Shown here: piece by piece, positions 34,236-42,338 of the stretch
Numbering within the stretch: position 1 is the first letter of the stretch
Layout: each line of letters opens with the position of its first letter
Origin: an uncultured Eubacteriales bacterium
GTDB lineage: Bacteria; Bacillota; Clostridia; Oscillospirales; Oscillospiraceae
Direction: 5' to 3'
Assembly: GCA_900317905.1 (NCBI GenBank)
Contig: ONIN01000004.1
Coordinates: 1 to 64,000, forward strand
Length of the DNA: 64,000 nt
Notes under the pieces: model-generated
What the model saw: the letters and a program-made list of their open reading frames with translations, nothing else
Database searches by the model: none
Told to the model about the DNA's origin: nothing
Program-made: the position numbers and the translations under genes

Positions 34236-34709
34236 ATGATGTGGGACAAATATAAGCCCTATGTTGGCTTCTCCGCCCTGGCGCTGGCGGTGGGGGTTCT
34301 GGCGGGGCTCCTGACCCGCGGGGAGATGGAGGCCTTCGCCGCGCTGAACCAGCCGCCGCTGTCGCCGCCGGGGTGGCTGTTCCCGGTGGTGTGGACGATC
34401 CTGTATCTGCTGATGGGCATCAGCATGGGGCTCATCTGGCGGCAGGGTACCGGATTCCAAAGAAGGCGCGTGCTGGAGCTCTGGTGCGTACAGCTGGGGA
34501 TGAATTTTCTCTGGACGCTGCTTTTTTTCAATCTGCAGCTGAGATTGACCGCCTTCTTCTGGCTGCTGGCGCTGCTGGCCATCGTAGGGTGGATGGTCTC
34601 GAAGATGGAGCCCATCGACCGCACCGCCGCGAGGCTCCAGATCCCCTATCTGATCTGGCTGCTGTTCGCCGGATATCTGAATTTCGGAGTTTATCTGCTG
34701 AATCGTTGA
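34236..34709 (+). CDS. tspO: TspO/MBR family protein
   Basis: 157 aa, five helices, with family hallmarks LNQPPLSPPGWLFPVVWTILY and the tail PYLIWLLFAGYLNFGVY. TspO binds porphyrins and is implicated in stress signalling and tetrapyrrole handling. The ATG at 34236 (or 34239) follows GAGGTG. It lies between divergent glyA and the phosphodiesterase-type gene. Confidence 0.92.
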   Translation: MMWDKYKPYVGFSALALAVGVLAGLLTRGEMEAFAALNQPPLSPPGWLFPVVWTILYLLMGISMGLIWRQGTGFQRRRVLELWCVQLGMNFLWTLLFFNLQLRLTAFFWLLALLAIVGWMVSKMEPIDRTAARLQIPYLIWLLFAGYLNFGVYLLNR

Positions 34710-34737
34710 TTTCGCTCTTTCCCATCGCTTTGAAATG

Positions 34738-34746
34738 TGCTATACT
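34738..34746 (+). promoter_or_regulatory. extended -10 promoter for the EEP protein
   Basis: TGCTATACT (TGn plus TATACT); no convincing -35 box. The ATG follows at 34777 after AAAGGAG. Confidence 0.55.
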
Positions 34747-34776
34747 ATCCTCACCAAAACAAAGGAGAGATCGCAC

Positions 34777-35841
34777 ATGAAAAAAGCAATTCGTGTGATT
34801 CTGATTCTTCTGCTGGTGCTGGTGCTTCTGATCGCGGCGTTTATCGCCTATCTCACCGTCACCCAGCTGAATCCCGAGACCGAGGGCGCCGAGCTCACGG
34901 CCTCCACCGCCAATGCGGATCTGACCGTTGCAGAGGGTGACACCATCTCCGTGCTCAGCTGGAACGTGGGCTACGCCGCTCTGGGTCAGGAGTCCGACTT
35001 CTTCATGGACGGCGGCCAGCAGACCCGCCCTGAGAGCAAGGCCGTGGTGGAAAAGAATCTGAATGGCATCTTCAACCAGATCACCCAGACCGACGCGGAC
35101 TTCACCATCCTGCAGGAGGTGGACTCCGGCTCCAGACGCAGCTACGGCGTCATGGAGACCACCTTCCTCGCCGACTCCCTGGATCTGCCCAACGCCTACG
35201 CCCGGAACTACAAGTGCGCCTTCGTGCCCTTCCCGTGGCCGCCGCTGGGCAAGGTCTCCAGCGGTCTGCTCACGTTCTCCGACGCTGAGATCGGAAGCGC
35301 CGAGCGCGTGGCACTCCCCTGCCCCTTCAGCTGGCCCATCTCCACGGCGAACCTGAAGCGCTGCCTGCTGGTGACCCGGATCCCGCTGGAGAACAGCGAT
35401 CATGAGCTGGTGCTGGTGAACCTCCATCTGGAGGCCTATGACGACGGCGAGGGCAAGGCAGCCCAAACCAAGATGCTCACCGAGTATCTGCAGAAGGAAT
35501 ACGAGGCCGGCAACTACGTCATCGCCGGAGGTGACTTCAACCAGACCTTCCCCGGCGGGCTGGACAGCTACCCCATCAAGGATGCCTCCCTCTGGACCCC
35601 CGGCACCCTGGACAGCAGCGCCCTGCCCGGCGACGGCTGGCAGTTTGCCTACGACACCGAGACGCCCAGCTGCCGTCTGCTGAATCAGCCCTACGACCCG
35701 GCGGACGAGGCCACCCAGTTCTATGTGATCGACGGCTTCATCCTCTCCCCCAACGTGACGCTGAACACCGTCGAAACTCTGAACGCGGAATTTGAGTTCT
35801 CCGATCACAACCCGGTACTGCTGAACGTGGCCCTCGGATAA
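34777..35841 (+). CDS. membrane-anchored endonuclease/exonuclease/phosphatase-fold protein
   Basis: 354 aa. N-terminal hydrophobic anchor (about 4-28), then an EEP domain facing outside: VLSWNVGYAALG (Asn ligand), TILQEVDSGS (Glu ligand), YVIAGGDFNQTF (Asp/Asn) and EFSDHNPVLL (catalytic Asp-His). Such enzymes cleave phosphodiester or phosphomonoester bonds in nucleic acids, inositol phosphates or sphingolipids; surface location argues against DNA repair. Substrate unknown. Confidence 0.85.
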   Translation: MKKAIRVILILLLVLVLLIAAFIAYLTVTQLNPETEGAELTASTANADLTVAEGDTISVLSWNVGYAALGQESDFFMDGGQQTRPESKAVVEKNLNGIFNQITQTDADFTILQEVDSGSRRSYGVMETTFLADSLDLPNAYARNYKCAFVPFPWPPLGKVSSGLLTFSDAEIGSAERVALPCPFSWPISTANLKRCLLVTRIPLENSDHELVLVNLHLEAYDDGEGKAAQTKMLTEYLQKEYEAGNYVIAGGDFNQTFPGGLDSYPIKDASLWTPGTLDSSALPGDGWQFAYDTETPSCRLLNQPYDPADEATQFYVIDGFILSPNVTLNTVETLNAEFEFSDHNPVLLNVALG

Positions 35842-35854
35842 CCCTTGAACATCC

Positions 35855-35888
35855 AAACACCGCTGCTGACTGCAGCGGTGTTTTTTTG
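35855..35888 (+). terminator. terminator after the EEP protein gene
   Basis: AAACACCGCTGC, 5-nt loop, GCAGCGGTGTTT, long T run. Confidence 0.9.
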
Positions 35889-35909
35889 CGAAAATTAAGA
35901 AAAGGTTCA

Positions 35910-35938
35910 TTGATGTTTTTTCTTCGGTATGGTAAACT
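35910..35938 (+). promoter_or_regulatory. sigma-A promoter for the trmB-xth-dus-sigma operon
   Basis: TTGATG (35910-35915), 17-bp spacer, TAAACT (35933-35938). No terminator is seen until 39747, so five genes may be co-transcribed. Confidence 0.65.
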
Positions 35939-35975
35939 GAATTTTGACATTTTATTTACTGGAGACCAAAGAAGC

Positions 35976-36665
35976 ATGAGAATGCGGAAAAAACCAAACC
36001 TGATCCCCCGGATGGAACGGTGCGCGGAGGTTTTGATCACGGAGCCGGAAGCCCTGCGGGGCCGCTGGCTGGAGGCATATCCCGGCCACAAGGAGCTACA
36101 TCTGGAGATCGGCTGCGGCAAGGGCCGCTTCACCGCCGACACCGCCGAGCAGAATCCCGACGTATTTCTGGCGGCGGTGGAAAAAGTGCCCGATGCCATG
36201 GTGGTCGGCATGGAGCGCGTCACCGAGCGAGGCCTCAACAACGTGCGGTTCCTGGACTTTGACGCCAAAGATATCCTGACCATTTTCGCCCCGGGCGAGG
36301 TGCAGCGGATCTACATCAACTTCCCCGATCCCTGGAAGAAATCCAGACAGAAAAAGCGCCGGCTCACCTTTCCGGCCTTCCTGGCGCTCTACGCCCAGGT
36401 GCTGCCCCTGGGCGGCGAGATCTGGTTCAAATCCGACAACGATCCCCTGTTCGAGTGGTCGGTGGAGCAGTTTCGGGAAATGGGCTGGGAGCTCCGGGAG
36501 CTGACCCGGAATCTCCACGAGCACGGCCCCGTGGGCGTGATGACGGACTATGAGGCCAAATTCCACGCCGAGGGCGTCACCATCAACCGCGTGGTCGCGG
36601 TGAAAACGGAGGAGACAAAATGCGATTTCTCTCTTGGAACGTCAACGGACTCCGAGCCTGTGTAA
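35976..36665 (+). CDS. trmB: tRNA (guanine-N7-)-methyltransferase TrmB
   Basis: 229 aa from the ATG at 35976. SAM site HLEIGCGKGRFTADT, TrmB motif YINFPDPWKKSRQKKRRL and the C-terminal TDYEAKFHAEG. It makes m7G46 in the tRNA variable loop. The normal C-terminus (NRVVAVK) is extended by about 16 residues that overlap the start of the next gene by 46 bp, giving likely translational coupling. Confidence 0.95.
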   Translation: MRMRKKPNLIPRMERCAEVLITEPEALRGRWLEAYPGHKELHLEIGCGKGRFTADTAEQNPDVFLAAVEKVPDAMVVGMERVTERGLNNVRFLDFDAKDILTIFAPGEVQRIYINFPDPWKKSRQKKRRLTFPAFLALYAQVLPLGGEIWFKSDNDPLFEWSVEQFREMGWELRELTRNLHEHGPVGVMTDYEAKFHAEGVTINRVVAVKTEETKCDFSLGTSTDSEPV

Positions 36666-37375
36666 AAAAAGGCTTCGAGGACGTTTTCTGGGGCATGGAC
36701 GCGGACTTTTTCTGCCTGCAGGAGACCAAGCTCCAGCCGGGGCAGATCGAGCTGGATCTGCCGGGCTATGAGCAATTCTGGTGCTCGGCAGAGAAAAAGG
36801 GCTACTCCGGCACGGCGATCTTCGCCAAACACAAGCCCCTGAGCGTGCGCTATAACCTCGGCATCCCGGAGCACGACACCGAGGGCCGGGTGATCACGCT
36901 GGAATATCCGGATTTCTGGCTGGTGACGGTCTACACCCCCAATGCCCAGAACGAGCTCAAGCGCATCGACTATCGGATGCAGTGGGAGGATGCCTTCCGG
37001 GACTACCTGCTGGAGCTGGACAAGGAAAAGCCCGTGATCGTCTGCGGCGATCTGAACGTGGCCCACAACGAGATTGATCTGAAGAATCCCAAGACCAACA
37101 TCGGCAACGCCGGCTTCTCCTATGAGGAGCGGGGCAAGTTCACCGAGCTGCTGGAGGCGGGCTTCACCGACACCTTCCGCCACCTCTATCCCGATCTGGA
37201 GGGGGCCTACTCCTGGTGGAGCTACCGCTTCAACGCCAGAGCCAACAACGCAGGCTGGCGTATCGACTATTTCCTGGTGTCCGACCGGCTGCAGGACAAG
37301 ATCAACAAAGCGTACATCTGCCCCGAGATCGAGGGCAGCGACCACTGCCCGGTGGGGCTGGATCTGGACATCTGA
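36620..37375 (+). CDS. exodeoxyribonuclease III / AP endonuclease
   Basis: 251 aa XthA/ExoA family. MRFLSWNVNGLRACVKKGF (Asn ligand), LQETKL (Glu), YTPNAQ, CGDLNVAHNEIDL (Asp-Asn) and GSDHCPVGLDL (catalytic Asp-His) are all intact. It cleaves at abasic sites in base-excision repair. The start overlaps trmB; the stop overlaps the ATG of dus by one base (TGATG). Confidence 0.95.
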   Translation: MRFLSWNVNGLRACVKKGFEDVFWGMDADFFCLQETKLQPGQIELDLPGYEQFWCSAEKKGYSGTAIFAKHKPLSVRYNLGIPEHDTEGRVITLEYPDFWLVTVYTPNAQNELKRIDYRMQWEDAFRDYLLELDKEKPVIVCGDLNVAHNEIDLKNPKTNIGNAGFSYEERGKFTELLEAGFTDTFRHLYPDLEGAYSWWSYRFNARANNAGWRIDYFLVSDRLQDKINKAYICPEIEGSDHCPVGLDLDI

Positions 37376-38370
37376 TGGAAGTACAGATCGGCAATGTGAA
37401 GCTCAATGGCAGAGTGACGCTGGCGCCCATGGCAGGGGTCACCGACGCGGCTTTCCGGCTTCTCTGTGAAAAACAGGGCGCCGCCCTCACCTGCACGGAG
37501 ATGGTCAGCGCAAGGGCCCTCTGCTACCACGACGAAAAGACGAAGTCCCTGCTCTGGCTGCCGCCCGAAAGAACCTGCCCCACGGCGGCGCAGCTCTTCG
37601 GCCACGAGCCGGAGATCCTGGCGGAGGCCGCACCCATGGCGCTGGAGCTCTCCGGCGCGGAGATCCTGGACATCAACATGGGCTGCCCGGTCGGAAAGGT
37701 GATCCGCAGCGGCGACGGCAGCGCATTGATGCGGGACCCGGAGCTGGCGGGCAGGATCGTGGAGGCCGTGGTGAAGGCGGTTGACGTGCCCGTGACGGTG
37801 AAATTCCGCAAGGGCTGGGACGGCGGCAATGTCAACGCCGTGGAGTTTGCGAAAATCATCGAGCAGGCCGGCGCCTCCGCCATCGCGGTCCACGGCCGCA
37901 CCCGCGCCCAGATGTATGCCGGAAAGGCCGACTGGGACATCATCCGGGACGTAAAGCGGGCGGTGAAGATCCCGGTGTTCGCCAACGGCGACATTTTCTC
38001 CGGCGCGGACGCGGAGCATATCCTCCGCTACACCGGCTGCGAGCTCGCCATGGTGGGCAGAGGCTGCTTTGGAGATCCGTGGCTGTTTCAGCGAGCCAAC
38101 GCCGTGGTAAACGGAGAGCCGGAACCGGAACGGCCGCCATTGAAGGATCGGATTGAGGCCGCCGTCTGGCAGATCGAATACGCCGTGAAGCAGAAAGGCG
38201 AGCGGGTGGCATGTTTGGAGGCAAGAAGCCAGTTTTGCTGGTATCTGCGGGGCGTCCCCTACGCGGGGCCCTATAAGCAGGAGATCGTGCAGGTCAGCAC
38301 GCTGGAGCAGCTGCGCCACGTGGCAAAGCAGATCCAGTTGAATCTCCGTGACGAGGAAACAAGCATATGA
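37375..38370 (+). CDS. dus: tRNA-dihydrouridine synthase
   Basis: 331 aa FMN TIM-barrel enzyme reducing uridines in the tRNA D-loop. LAPMAGVTDAAFRLLC at the start, the catalytic Cys in DINMGCPVGKVIRSGDGSAL (about Cys104), AIAVHGRTRAQMYAG and the phosphate-binding ANGDIFSG / AMVGRGCFGDPWLF. It is closest to the DusB-type enzymes of Firmicutes. The start shares a base with the xth stop, and the end overlaps the sigma-factor gene by four bases (ATGA). Confidence 0.94.
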   Translation: MEVQIGNVKLNGRVTLAPMAGVTDAAFRLLCEKQGAALTCTEMVSARALCYHDEKTKSLLWLPPERTCPTAAQLFGHEPEILAEAAPMALELSGAEILDINMGCPVGKVIRSGDGSALMRDPELAGRIVEAVVKAVDVPVTVKFRKGWDGGNVNAVEFAKIIEQAGASAIAVHGRTRAQMYAGKADWDIIRDVKRAVKIPVFANGDIFSGADAEHILRYTGCELAMVGRGCFGDPWLFQRANAVVNGEPEPERPPLKDRIEAAVWQIEYAVKQKGERVACLEARSQFCWYLRGVPYAGPYKQEIVQVSTLEQLRHVAKQIQLNLRDEETSI

Positions 38371-38984
38371 CGAGAGAAGAAGAGAGCGCCGTCATCCTGC
38401 AGGTGCAGCAGGGAGACGCCAACGCCTTCGAGGCACTGGTGACGGCTTATCAAAAACAAGTGTATAGTCTCGCTCTGCGGACGGTAGGCAATCCCGAGGA
38501 TGCCGCCGACCTGTCGCAGGAGGCCTTTCTGCGCGCCTATCGCTCCATCGGGAGCTTCCGGGGAGACAGCAAGTTTTCCGTCTGGCTCTACCGGCTGACC
38601 ACCAACATCTGCATCGACTTTCTCCGCAGCAAGGGCCGGAAGCCCACGGTCTCTCTGACCATGGAGAACGACGACGAGGAGACCCAGGAGCTGGACGTGG
38701 CGGACGACCGCTTCGACCCCGAGGAAAATATCCAGCGGGCGGAGCTGCAGAGAGCGGTGCAGCGGGGCCTCAATTCCCTGCCGGAGGAATTTCGCACCAT
38801 CCTGATCCTCCGGGAGCTGGAGGGCATGAGCTACGCCGAGATCGGCGAGATCCTGCATCTGGAAGAGGGCACGGTGAAGTCGAGACTGTTCCGCGCACGC
38901 AGCCGTCTGTGCGATTTTTTGAAGCAGGACGGGAACCTTCCGGATTCCTATGCGTCTAAAACCCGAAAGGGAGGTGCGAAATAA
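38367..38984 (+). CDS. ECF RNA polymerase sigma factor (SigW-like)
   Basis: 205 aa with only sigma regions 2 and 4: region 2 LSQEAFLRAYRSIGSF and FSVWLYRLTTNICIDFLR; region 4 LPEEFRTILILRELEGMSYA followed by EIGEILHLEEGTVKSRL. The gene is followed, with a one-base overlap, by a zinc-binding anti-sigma gene, the standard ECF switch for envelope stress. I found no autoregulatory ECF promoter in the operon, since the gene lies within dus-coupled transcription. Confidence 0.93.
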   Translation: MTREEESAVILQVQQGDANAFEALVTAYQKQVYSLALRTVGNPEDAADLSQEAFLRAYRSIGSFRGDSKFSVWLYRLTTNICIDFLRSKGRKPTVSLTMENDDEETQELDVADDRFDPEENIQRAELQRAVQRGLNSLPEEFRTILILRELEGMSYAEIGEILHLEEGTVKSRLFRARSRLCDFLKQDGNLPDSYASKTRKGGAK

Positions 38985-39745
38985 TGCCGAATTGTCAATA
39001 CGAGCAGCAGATCAGCCTGCTGCTGGATGGTGAACTCAGCGGCAAGGACGCCTCTCTGGCGGAAGCACACTTACGCACATGCACAGACTGCGCAAAGCGA
39101 TACGAGGAATATCAGAATTTATCCTCCTTGTTTTCGGATATGCTCTCTGAGCCGCCGAAAGGCTTTGCGGAATCCGTCATGGCGCAGATCCGGGCCGAGG
39201 AAGCGGAAAAGGTCGTTCCCATCACAGAGGCAAAAAAGCGGAAGAAGAAATCCGCCTTCGCCCCCCTGCTGGCCACGGCGGCCATGCTGGCGGTGATCAT
39301 CGGTGTAGTCTCCATCGCAGGCCGGAACGTGCCCACCGGGGCGAGCCTCAGCCAGAATCGGGTTCAGACCGTCGGCACCCGGCAGGCAGTGCCAGATGCG
39401 GAGTCCCAGAACGCCAGCGCCGAGGCAGCCGAAGCCGTACTGGACGACAACCTCGACACTGCGGCTGAGGGTTCCATGGATACTGAAAGCTTCGCGGCGG
39501 TGCTGGGCGTCAGCGAACAGCTGGACGCGGAAACCACGGCGGAGATCCGGGCGCTGTTAAAGGACGGTGAAAAGACCGCCGCCCCCGAGGAGGATCAGGA
39601 ACCGGTCTGCACGCTCACCGACCAGAAGGAGGACACGCTGGTCTGGATCGACGGTGAGGATGTGATCTACACCGAGGACGGTGAGCATTTCCTCCGGATT
39701 GAAAAGCTGGCCGACACGATCAAAGAAATCCTGGAGATCAAATAA
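38984..39745 (+). CDS. membrane anti-sigma factor with zinc finger (ZAS)
   Basis: 253 aa. N-terminal ZAS motif Cys4...His29-x3-Cys33-x2-Cys36 (EAHLRTCTDCAKRY), one membrane helix (about 90-110, preceded by KKRKKK) and an acidic, Ala-rich outside domain. In this family the ZAS domain holds the cognate sigma factor, and release follows proteolysis or zinc-thiol change. It directly follows the ECF sigma gene. The outside domain is not recognisable. Confidence 0.88.
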   Translation: MPNCQYEQQISLLLDGELSGKDASLAEAHLRTCTDCAKRYEEYQNLSSLFSDMLSEPPKGFAESVMAQIRAEEAEKVVPITEAKKRKKKSAFAPLLATAAMLAVIIGVVSIAGRNVPTGASLSQNRVQTVGTRQAVPDAESQNASAEAAEAVLDDNLDTAAEGSMDTESFAAVLGVSEQLDAETTAEIRALLKDGEKTAAPEEDQEPVCTLTDQKEDTLVWIDGEDVIYTEDGEHFLRIEKLADTIKEILEIK

Positions 39746-39746
39746 A

Positions 39747-39790
39747 AAAAGATCCCCACCGCACGAAAATGTGCGATGGGGGTTTTTGTT
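39747..39790. terminator. bidirectional terminator, anti-sigma / histidine kinase
   Basis: CCCCACCGCAC, GAAAAT loop, GTGCGATGGGG with one mismatch, T run right, A run left. Confidence 0.85.
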
Positions 39791-39792
39791 TT

Positions 39793-41190
39793 TTATTCGT
39801 CGTAGGCGGGGAATGACACGATGAATTTGCTGCCGTGGGGCTCCACGCTCTCTACGGTGACGGTGCCGCCGTAGAGCTTCACCGCGTCATGGACGATGCT
39901 GAGACCCAGACCGCTGCCGCCGTGCTCTCTGCTGCGGGCCTTGTCCACCCGGTAGAATCGGGTGAAGATGTTGGGCATATCCGCCTCGGGGATGCCGATA
40001 CCGGTGTCCGCCACGGTGAGCATGCAGCGCTCCCCTTCCCGAAAGACGCTGACATCCACGGTGCCGGTGGCGAGGTTGTATTTGATGGCGTTCTCCACCA
40101 GATTGAACACGATGTGATAAATGTCGTCCTCGGTGGCCCGGACGAAACAGTTTTCGTTGAGCTCGCTCCGGATGGTCACATGGCTGGCCTCGGCCAATGG
40201 CGCAAGCAACCGGTGGGTGCCCTCCACTGCGGCCTTGAGATCCACCTTCTGCAGATCGCCCTGGACGCCGTCGTCTCTTCTGGAGAGGTTCAGCAGTTTT
40301 TCCGTGGTGCGCTGCAGCCGCTCCGCCTCGGTGCCGATGTCGGTGACGAACTCCCGCATGGTGGCGCTGTCCATCTCCGTGTCCTGCACAATGCTGTCGG
40401 ACAGCAGACGGATGGAGGCCAGCGGCGTTTTCAGCTCGTGGCTGGCGTCGGAGACGAACCGGCGGCGCTGGGCCTCGGTGGTCTCCAGCCGCTCGGTCAG
40501 ATAGTTCAGCTCGCTGCCCAGCTCCGTCAGCTCGTCGTTGCCGCTGAGCTTCAGACGGAAGGAGTAGTCGCCGGACTGCACCGTGCGCACGCCGTCCGCC
40601 AGCTGGGTGATGCGTCTCGTCATCATCCGAAGGGCGAAGAAGATGATCACCAGCGCCAGCAGCGCGATCGAAATAGAGATGGTGCTCAGTCGGTGCTGGA
40701 TGCCCACGATGATGGAGGCCTGCTCCGTGTCGTACTCAGAGATGTACACCGCGCCGATGGTCTTGCCGCCGCTGCGCACCGGCACTGCCGCCCCGCTGGC
40801 GAAAGCGTCCATGTCGAACTTCGAGGTGAAGACCACCTTCCCCTCCAGGGCCGTGACGATCTCCTTCGGAATCTCGCCGTTTTCCACAGTATCATAAATG
40901 GCGGCACCGGTCTCGTCGGTGACCAGGACGCGGTTTAAGTCGTTCACATCCAGCAGACCCATGACCTGCCGGGTATTGTCGGCGGTCATCTGATCCAGCA
41001 GGGACAGGGATGACGAAACCACCGACGCCCGGTTCATGAGGGCGTTCTCCTTTTCCGAGAACACCACGTCACGGGAAGCCCGCAGCGGATAGGTGTTCAG
41101 CAGCGCCAGCAGTACGATGGTCACCACCAGAAAATAGGACGCGAACTGCAGCTGGACGCTGGTTTTGAATTTTCGTTTCGGCAGCTCCAT
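39793..41190 (-). CDS. sensor histidine kinase (PhoR/WalK-like)
   Basis: 465 aa: membrane helix (about 12-30), an extracellular sensor loop, second helix (about 168-186), HAMP, HisKA with phospho-accepting His in DASHELKTPLASIR (about 251), and an HATPase domain with NLVENAIKYN (N box), ADTGIGIPEADMP (G1) and HGGSGLGLSIV (G2). It is cotranscribed with the OmpR-type regulator upstream. Ligand unknown; wall or phosphate stress are the usual inputs for this type. Confidence 0.93.
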   Translation of the reverse strand: MELPKRKFKTSVQLQFASYFLVVTIVLLALLNTYPLRASRDVVFSEKENALMNRASVVSSSLSLLDQMTADNTRQVMGLLDVNDLNRVLVTDETGAAIYDTVENGEIPKEIVTALEGKVVFTSKFDMDAFASGAAVPVRSGGKTIGAVYISEYDTEQASIIVGIQHRLSTISISIALLALVIIFFALRMMTRRITQLADGVRTVQSGDYSFRLKLSGNDELTELGSELNYLTERLETTEAQRRRFVSDASHELKTPLASIRLLSDSIVQDTEMDSATMREFVTDIGTEAERLQRTTEKLLNLSRRDDGVQGDLQKVDLKAAVEGTHRLLAPLAEASHVTIRSELNENCFVRATEDDIYHIVFNLVENAIKYNLATGTVDVSVFREGERCMLTVADTGIGIPEADMPNIFTRFYRVDKARSREHGGSGLGLSIVHDAVKLYGGTVTVESVEPHGSKFIVSFPAYDE

Positions 41191-41208
41191 AGTCTGTTAC
41201 CTAAAGGG

Positions 41209-41898
41209 TCAACCCTCCGCGAAGTAATACCCCACGCCCCATTTGGTGATGATGTATTCCGGGCTGTTGGGCTGCTTCTCCAGCTTTTCGCGCAGACGGC
41301 GGATGTGCACGTCCACGGTGCGGATGTCGCCCTGGTAGTCATAGCCCCAGACCAGATCCAGCAGGTTTTCCCGACTGTAAACCTTGCCGGGGTTCCGCAT
41401 CAGCAGCTCGATCAGGTCAAATTCCTTCACCGTCAGCTCCACCAGCTCCCCAAAGCGGCGGGCGGTGCGGCGCTCGGGGTCGATCTCGATCTGGCCCCTG
41501 ACCAGCTTGCCGCCCTCCTTCTGCTGCTGGGTGCCGGGCATGGAGGCGCGGCGGATCAGCGCACGGATGCGGGCCTTCAGCTCCATGATGTTGAAGGGCT
41601 TGGTCACGTAGTCGTCGGCCCCGGACTCGAAGCCCATGAGCTTGTCGCCGTCCTCGCTGCGGGCGGTGAGCATGATGATGGGCACGTTGGAAAACTGCCG
41701 GATCTGCTGGCAGGCCTCCAGACCGTCCACCTTCGGCATCATCAGGTCCAGAAGGATCACGGCGTACTGCTCGGTTTTGGCCAGCTCGATGGCGCTCTCG
41801 CCGTCGTAGCAGGCGTCCACCTCGTAGCCCTCCCGCTCCAGGTTGAATTTGATGCCCTTGACGATGGTTTTCTCGTCGTCAACAACTAAGATCTTCAT
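41209..41898 (-). CDS. OmpR/PhoB-family response regulator
   Basis: 229 aa. The receiver has Asp7-Asp8, phospho-acceptor Asp51 (LLDLMMP) and KPF; the C-terminal winged helix has LTVKEFDLIELLMRNPGKVY and RTVDVHIRRLREKL. It is the partner of the kinase gene 18 bp downstream. Its ATG overlaps the comEA-like stop by four bases, so the three genes form one unit. Confidence 0.95.
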   Translation of the reverse strand: MKILVVDDEKTIVKGIKFNLEREGYEVDACYDGESAIELAKTEQYAVILLDLMMPKVDGLEACQQIRQFSNVPIIMLTARSEDGDKLMGFESGADDYVTKPFNIMELKARIRALIRRASMPGTQQQKEGGKLVRGQIEIDPERRTARRFGELVELTVKEFDLIELLMRNPGKVYSRENLLDLVWGYDYQGDIRTVDVHIRRLREKLEKQPNSPEYIITKWGVGYYFAEG

Positions 41899-42254
41899 GG
41901 CTCCTCCTCCGTTCGGACGGTGATATGGGCGATCAGCTCTGCATAGGTTTTATCGCCGATGCCTTCAATGTTCAGCAGTTCGGAGGGATCGTGAAATCCG
42001 CCCTGCTGCGTTCTGTATTCGAGAATCCTGCGCGCCAGCTCTTCCCCGATGCCCGGCAGCGACTGGAGCGCCTCGGCGTCCGCGGTGTTCAGATCGATGA
42101 TCTCGATTTCCGCAGTGACTGCCGGTTTCGCCGCCTCCAGAGTGAGTTCCGTTTTCGGCCGATGCACCAGGATCACCGCCGCGATCACAAAAAGTACCGT
42201 CAGCCCCAGGGCCACCCACTCCGGCAGCGAAAGCTTAAGTTTTGATTTTTCCAT
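41895..42254 (-). CDS. ComEA-like helix-hairpin-helix DNA-binding protein
   Basis: 119 aa: one N-terminal membrane anchor (about 12-30), a short linker, then the ComEA HhH domain LNTADAEALQSLPGIGEELA and EGIGDKTYAELI. In competent bacteria ComEA binds incoming DNA outside the membrane. The SLBB-like N-terminal domain of B. subtilis ComEA is missing. comM and cinA are elsewhere in the window, but no comEC or pilus gene is here. It is first in the operon with the two-component pair. Confidence 0.85.
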   Translation of the reverse strand: MEKSKLKLSLPEWVALGLTVLFVIAAVILVHRPKTELTLEAAKPAVTAEIEIIDLNTADAEALQSLPGIGEELARRILEYRTQQGGFHDPSELLNIEGIGDKTYAELIAHITVRTEEEP

Positions 42255-42282
42255 TGATTTTCGTTCTTTTTCCCTTTATAAT
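42254..42282 (+). promoter_or_regulatory. sigma-A promoter for the DD-carboxypeptidase
   Basis: TTGATT (42254-42259), 17-bp spacer, TATAAT (42277-42282). Confidence 0.78.
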
Positions 42283-42309
42283 AGACGCGAAGTTCATTCG
42301 ATCTTCCAT

Positions 42310-42321
42310 CAGTATAACACA
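42310..42321 (-). promoter_or_regulatory. extended -10 promoter for comEA-RR-HK operon
   Basis: Read leftward TGTGTTATACTG (TGn plus TATACT). The same 12-mer is the -10 region of the TetR gene promoter at 45673-45684. Confidence 0.55.
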
Positions 42322-42338
42322 TTTTCCTGGAGAATGAT

